Origin: Dactylosporangium roseum
Lineage (GTDB): Bacteria > Actinomycetota > Actinomycetes > Mycobacteriales > Micromonosporaceae
Direction: 5' to 3'
NCBI RefSeq assembly: GCF_025264685.1
Contig: NZ_CP073721.1
Span: forward strand, 7,333,501 to 7,397,500
DNA: 64,000 nucleotides
Under the pieces are notes generated by a model. That model was not told where the DNA came from, made no database searches, and saw nothing but the letters and a program-made list of their open reading frames with translations. The translations under genes and the position numbers were made by a program. Below are positions 60,342 through 64,000 of this stretch, piece by piece (position 1 is the first letter of the stretch; each line of letters opens with the position of its first letter).

Positions 60342-60394
60342 GGACTGTAAATCCGTCGCGAAAGCTACAGAGGTTCGAATCCTCTACCCGCCAC
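60342..60394 (+). repeat. attR, 53-bp core
   Basis: An exact copy of 32507-32559, the 3' half of tRNA-Tyr. The 5' half of the tRNA is absent, so this is not a functional tRNA gene. Confidence 0.95.
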
Positions 60395-60401
60395 CGGCAG
60401 A

Positions 60402-60445
60402 AAGAAGGCCCTCGACCAGAGGAGACTCTGGACGGGGGCCTTCTT
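60402..60445 (+). terminator. Original chromosomal tRNA-Tyr terminator
   Basis: A stem of AAGAAGGCCC and GGGCCTTCTT with an inner CCAGAG/CTCTGG pairing, 7 bases after attR. Before integration it would have followed tRNA-Tyr directly. Confidence 0.75.
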
Positions 60446-60558
60446 CGCGCGTCCGGCCGCGACTGGTTGCGGGCAGGTCGATCTTGTCCGCGCCGCGTGG
60501 AGCTGCGGCTCCGGTCGTGAGAAGCTTGAGCCAGGTGTCAGCCGGGAGGTGGTCCGAG

Positions 60559-61113
60559 ATGAGCGTCGCCGTGCTGGAGCACGTCGGTCCGTGGAGCGAG
60601 GCGGACTACCTCGCGCTCGGCGAGACGGTCGATCGGATCGAACTGCTCGATGGGAGCCTGTTGGTGAGCCCCGCTCCGACGAAGCGCCACCAGCGGTTGT
60701 CCCGGCGGATCGCCAACGCTCTCGACGAGCCGGCTTCGGGGGCCGGCCTGGAGGTCTGGGAGGCGGTCAACGTCCGGCTGCACACCGGCCGGATCGTCAT
60801 CCCCGACCTGGTCGTGGCGGACACCGACGACGACGGCGCGATGACCGAGGCGTCAGAGGTCGTCCTGGTCGGCGAGGTCGTCTCGCCGGGCAACGCGTCG
60901 GCGGGCCGCCTGCTGAAGATGCAGTTGTACGCGGCGGCCCGTATCGCGTGGTACCTGCTGGTCGAGCAGGATTCAGACGCACTGCTGCTGCGGCTGTACC
61001 GGCTGGAAGGCGCGCACTACGTCGAGCACGCCACAGCCACGAGCGGCGCCGTGCTCATCTCGGATCGGCCGTTCCCGTTCCGGCTCGACACCGGGCCGCT
61101 GTCGGCCCGGTAG
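60559..61113 (+). CDS. Uma2-family (DUF820) putative endonuclease
   Basis: 184 residues from the ATG at 60559, with GGGAGGTGG upstream. The PD-(D/E)xK-like core is present: IELLDGSLLVSPAPTKRHQR at the start, IVIPDLVVADTDDDG (the Asp of the motif), VVLVGEVVSPGN (Glu) and LLKMQLYAAARIAWYLLVE. The family is very abundant in actinobacteria and cyanobacteria, with no established role. It is the first chromosomal gene beyond attR; no partner is visible. Confidence 0.85.
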   Translation: MSVAVLEHVGPWSEADYLALGETVDRIELLDGSLLVSPAPTKRHQRLSRRIANALDEPASGAGLEVWEAVNVRLHTGRIVIPDLVVADTDDDGAMTEASEVVLVGEVVSPGNASAGRLLKMQLYAAARIAWYLLVEQDSDALLLRLYRLEGAHYVEHATATSGAVLISDRPFPFRLDTGPLSAR

Positions 61114-61180
61114 CGCCAGTTACGAGTCGACGCCTTGCCCTCCGGAAGGCCGGTGCGCCGGTCGGCCGGTCCGGCTCGGC

Positions 61181-62290
61181 CTACAGGAGGACGAGATCGT
61201 CGCGGTGGACCACTTCGCGCTCGTAGGCCGGGCCCAGCTCCGCGGCCAGTTCCAGCGTCGACCGTCCCAGTAGGGTAGGGAGCTCGGCCGCGTCGTAGTT
61301 CACCAAACCCCTCGCGACCGGGACACCGCCCACGTCCACCAGGTCGACCGGGTCGCCCGCGGCGAAGCGGCCGTCCACGGCGGTGATGCCGGCCGGCAGC
61401 AGGGAGGCGTGGCGGCGGACCACGGCCTGCACCGCTCCGGCGTCCAGGTGCAGTCTGCCACGCGGGCTGGTCGCGTGGGCCAGCCAGAAGAGCCGCGCCT
61501 GGGGGCGCTCGCGCAGACGGTGGAAGAGCGTGCCGATCTCCTCGCCGGCCAGCACCCGGGCGGCCTGGGGAGCGGAGGTCAGCACCACCGGGATGCCGCT
61601 CGTCGTCGCGATCCGGGCGGCCTCGACCTTCGTCACCATGCCACCCGTGCCGACGCCGGCCTTGCCCGGGCGGCGGATGTCGACGTTCGCCAGGTCGTCC
61701 GGCGACCGCACGTCGCTGATCGCACGGGACGTCGGGAGTGCGGGGTCGCCGGTGTAGAGGCCGTCGACGTCGGACAGCAGGACCAGCAGGTCGGCGTGCA
61801 CCAGGGCGGCGACCAGGGCGGCCAGCCGGTCGTTGTCGCCGAACCGGATCTCCTCGGTGGCGACCGTGTCGTTCTCGTTCACGATCGGCACGGCGCGCAG
61901 GTCGAGGAGGCGCCGCAGCGTCCGGTACGCATTCCGATAGTGCGCCCGCCGTGTCACGTCGTCGACCGTCAGCAGGACCTGGCCGACAACCCGGTCGTGG
62001 CGGGCGAACGCGTCGTTGTACGCCCGCATGAGCAGCCCCTGCCCGACGCTCGCGGCCGCCTGCTGGGTCGCGAGGTCGCGCGGACGGCGGGACAGGCCGA
62101 GCGGGGCCAGGCCGGCGGCGATCGCGCCCGAGGAGACGAGCACCACCTCGGCCTGGGTGGCGGCGAGCGCGTCGACCAGCGCGTCGACCCGGGACGCGTC
62201 GAGCCCGCCCGTCGCGGTGGTCAGCGACGACGACCCGACCTTGACAACGATCCGTCGAGCCTCGGTGACCTGTTCGCGCACGTCGACCAT
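61181..62290 (-). CDS. proB: Glutamate 5-kinase
   Basis: 369 residues from the ATG at 62290; the frame continues upstream 26 codons without similarity. The amino-acid kinase domain is typical (RRIVVKVGSSSLTT, VSSGAIAAGL, VPIVNENDTVATEEIRFGDN, GTGGMVTKVEAARIAT), followed by a PUA domain (~275-360). It catalyses the first step of proline synthesis. No proA is visible in the window downstream. It is transcribed divergently from the small alkyltransferase-like gene 43 bp away. Confidence 0.96.
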   Translation of the reverse strand: MVDVREQVTEARRIVVKVGSSSLTTATGGLDASRVDALVDALAATQAEVVLVSSGAIAAGLAPLGLSRRPRDLATQQAAASVGQGLLMRAYNDAFARHDRVVGQVLLTVDDVTRRAHYRNAYRTLRRLLDLRAVPIVNENDTVATEEIRFGDNDRLAALVAALVHADLLVLLSDVDGLYTGDPALPTSRAISDVRSPDDLANVDIRRPGKAGVGTGGMVTKVEAARIATTSGIPVVLTSAPQAARVLAGEEIGTLFHRLRERPQARLFWLAHATSPRGRLHLDAGAVQAVVRRHASLLPAGITAVDGRFAAGDPVDLVDVGGVPVARGLVNYDAAELPTLLGRSTLELAAELGPAYEREVVHRDDLVLL

Positions 62291-62333
62291 CTTGCCGCCT
62301 GCCCCGCCGGAGGCCACGGTAGGTTCCCATATC

Positions 62334-62639
62334 GTGGCCGACGACGAGTTTGCCGAGCTGGTGCTCACACTGGTGGAACGGATCCCGCCGGGGCGGGTGA
62401 TGTCGTACGGCGCGATCGCCGAATACCTGGGCCGCGGCGGTCCCCGGCAGGTGGGCGCGGTGATGTCGCACTACGGCGGTGGGGTGCCCTGGCACCGGGT
62501 CGTCGCCGCGAACGGCCGGCTCGTCCCCGGCCACGAGGTCGAGGCCCTCGAGCGCCACCACGCGGAAGGCACGCCGCTGCGCGGCGACAAGATCGACATG
62601 CGAGCGGCACCCTGGTGGCCCGACGAAACCCAGTCCTGA
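62334..62639 (+). CDS. Alkyltransferase-like (ATL) DNA-binding protein
   Basis: 101 residues from the GTG at 62334. The C-terminal domain fold of O6-alkylguanine-DNA alkyltransferase is intact: IPPGRVMSYGAIAEYLG, VGAVMSH, VPWHRVVAANGRLV. The catalytic Cys of the PCHR motif is replaced by Trp (PWHR), which defines ATL proteins: they bind alkylated bases and recruit nucleotide excision repair rather than removing the alkyl group. Confidence 0.9.
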   Translation: MADDEFAELVLTLVERIPPGRVMSYGAIAEYLGRGGPRQVGAVMSHYGGGVPWHRVVAANGRLVPGHEVEALERHHAEGTPLRGDKIDMRAAPWWPDETQS

Positions 62640-62660
62640 CGACGTCGCCCGTTGCATCGT

Positions 62661-62739
62661 GCGTTGATCTTGCAGTTGTGGTGCCTGACAAACCTGGCGT
62701 TCAGGGAGTGTCTCGGCACCACAACTGCAAGATCAACGC
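62661..62739. repeat. REP-like 25-bp inverted repeat
   Basis: Two perfect 25-base arms (62661-62685 and 62715-62739, containing GATCTTGCAGTTGTGGTGCC and its complement) with a 29-base loop. It lies between the convergent ATL and GGT genes and its right arm runs 7 bases into the GGT gene end. Probably a dispersed palindrome that also acts as a bidirectional terminator. Confidence 0.8.
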
Positions 62740-64000
62740 GATTGGAGGGGGCGGCCTATTCCGCCGCGGCGCGGGTCGCCGGCCGCACCGGCCGAGCCGA
62801 CCGCGCTGACCCCGCCGAAATAGTGGTCGAGCCGGTCCCACTGCTGGACCGTGTACCCCGCCGCGGCCAGCGCGTCCAGCTCCTCGCCGCCGTAGCCGGC
62901 CTCGGCGTGTACGACATCCGACACCACGTGGAACCGGGGACGGCGGATCGCCGTGCGCATGTCGTCGCCCTCGACGAGGACGTTGACCAGGGTCTGCAGG
63001 AGCGCGGTCCGGATGCGGGTCGCGCCGGCGGAACCGATCGCCATGACAAGCGCAGCGGCGCGGGACACGACCACCGTCGGGCACATGCACGACGCCATCC
63101 GCTCGCCGGGCAGCGTGCCGGGCCGGATCAGCTCCCCCTCACCGAGCATCGAATTGAGGTGTACGCCCAGCCCCGGCAGCCAGACGCCCGAGCCGAGCCC
63201 CAGCGTCAGCGTGATCACGCAGGCGTTGCCGGCGGCGTCCACGACGGAGATGTTCGTGGTGTCGCCGACCCGCTGGGTGCCGAAGGCGCGCAGGGCGCCG
63301 GCCAGCGCCACCGCCCGCTCGCCGCGGGACAGCGACGGCAGGTCGGCGGGCAGCGACGCCACCGTCGGGATGAAGTCGTTGAGATCGCTGCGGGCGAGCA
63401 CGGACGCGCCGGCGAGCGGCGCGGCGACGACCGGCGGTCGCAGCACCCGGTAGGCGGCCAGGTCGGCGTGCGTGAGCACGCCTCCGCCGGCCTGCACGAG
63501 GTCGACCATCACCTGCCCGACCCGCCCGGTGTAGAACGCCGCCGGTCCCTCCTCGGCGAGGATGCCGAGGGCGACGTCCAGCCCCGGGTGGTGCAGCAGG
63601 TCACCGCCTTCCAGCAGCTTGCCGCCGGGCGCGTACACCTGGGCACCGAACCCCGGCAGCATCGCCGGCGCCAGCGCGGCCAGCGTGTGCGCGTGCGGCT
63701 GCGGAAGGAGGGTGCCGCTGCGGGCGAGGCCCATCGCCGGCTCGACGAGCCGCTGCCAGGGCAACCGGCCCCAGCGGCGATGAATCGCGGCGCAACCGGC
63801 CGGGACGCCCGGGACGCCGACGCTCGACTCGCCGATCTCGTACCGCTGCGGGACACCGCCGAACGCGACCGAGATCGGGATCATCGGGGCGGCCCGGCGG
63901 CCCGCGTCCAGTCCGGGCACGGCGCAGAAGAAGTCGAGACAGGTGGTGGCGCCGGTGGCCACCTCGTAGTAGGAGGCGAACCCACCGCCGGCGAGGCCCG
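62733..64000 (-). CDS. ggt: Gamma-glutamyltransferase, N-terminus cut by window edge
   Basis: About 422 residues, no start inside the window: the frame runs through GLAGGGFASYYEVATGATTC to position 64000. The family catalytic threonine lies in FGTQRVGDTTNISVVDAAGN (DTTN in place of HTTH), followed by NSMLGEGE near the substrate site and GSAGATRIRTAL. These enzymes cleave gamma-glutamyl bonds (glutathione or related thiols); in actinobacteria the substrate may differ. The enzyme is a proprotein that self-cleaves before the Thr. Confidence 0.88.
   Translation of the reverse strand, partial: GLAGGGFASYYEVATGATTCLDFFCAVPGLDAGRRAAPMIPISVAFGGVPQRYEIGESSVGVPGVPAGCAAIHRRWGRLPWQRLVEPAMGLARSGTLLPQPHAHTLAALAPAMLPGFGAQVYAPGGKLLEGGDLLHHPGLDVALGILAEEGPAAFYTGRVGQVMVDLVQAGGGVLTHADLAAYRVLRPPVVAAPLAGASVLARSDLNDFIPTVASLPADLPSLSRGERAVALAGALRAFGTQRVGDTTNISVVDAAGNACVITLTLGLGSGVWLPGLGVHLNSMLGEGELIRPGTLPGERMASCMCPTVVVSRAAALVMAIGSAGATRIRTALLQTLVNVLVEGDDMRTAIRRPRFHVVSDVVHAEAGYGGEELDALAAAGYTVQQWDRLDHYFGGVSAVGSAGAAGDPRRGGIGRPLQSR

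Larger units (their letters stand above)
32507..60394. mobile_element. AICE (integrative and conjugative element) with triplicated core
   Basis: The element is bounded by a 53-bp direct repeat of the tRNA-Tyr 3' half. Its gene set is the AICE pattern: tyrosine integrase and Xis next to attL, a replication gene, an FtsK-type double-stranded-DNA translocase, Spd-like membrane proteins, a GntR-family regulator. Total 27.9 kb; subtracting two core units gives ~11.6 kb, a normal AICE size. The core is repeated three times in direct orientation without int, most of xis or gntR. Confidence 0.93.

Noticed and set aside
60342..60394. A second tRNA-Tyr gene.
   Set aside because: Only the 3' half is present; the 5' half is missing, so it is attR and not a tRNA gene.

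Overview
The window is high-GC actinobacterial DNA, most likely from the Micromonosporaceae. That family-level guess rests on my impression of the ribosomal and RpoB proteins and on gene order, not on a search. Three blocks can be told apart.

Block 1 (1-19774) is a conserved housekeeping locus, almost all on the minus strand. Read in the direction of transcription it runs tRNA-Thr, tRNA-Met, rpmG, hadA, hadB, tRNA-Trp, secE, nusG, rplK, rplA, a two-gene ABC transporter, rplJ, rplL, rpoB, rpoC, two small membrane proteins, rpsL, rpsG and fusA (cut by the window edge). Promoters can be read in front of rpsL, rpoB and rplJ. An L10-type leader precedes rplJ, and hairpin terminators follow rplL, rpoC, rplA and nusG.

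Block 2 (19865-32558) holds a membrane GAF/GGDEF/EAL protein with degenerate signature motifs, a partial complex I operon (nuoIJKLMN without nuoA-H), htpX, an MFS transporter, yajQ and a tRNA-Tyr gene.

Block 3 (32507-60394) is an actinomycete integrative and conjugative element (AICE) inserted in the 3' end of tRNA-Tyr. It is bounded by a 53-bp direct repeat: attL 32507-32559 and attR 60342-60394. The left end carries int and xis, the right end gntR and a GNAT acetyltransferase. Between them the replication and transfer core is present three times in tandem, at 8127, 8125 and 8130 bp. Each unit holds a DnaB-N/DUF3987 Rep, three small proteins, an FtsK-type TraSA-like translocase, a nucleotidyltransferase-like protein, a DUF3307 protein, a Spd-like membrane protein, a Cys-rich protein, a DUF6284 protein and the GntR operator region. 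With one core the element would be a normal-sized AICE of about 11.6 kb. Both internal junctions fuse the first codons of gntR to the middle of xis with only 2 bp of microhomology, so the unit is exactly what a defective mini-circle lacking int, attP, gntR and half of xis would look like. Only the middle unit has every core gene open. Unit 1 has two frameshifts in the translocase and unit 3 has five single-base G/C insertions in rep and a small gene. This pattern could be real decay or an assembly or polishing artefact.

Block 4 (60402-64000) returns to chromosome: the original tRNA-Tyr terminator, a Uma2-family nuclease-like protein, proB, a divergent alkyltransferase-like gene, a REP-like hairpin and a gamma-glutamyltransferase cut by the window edge.
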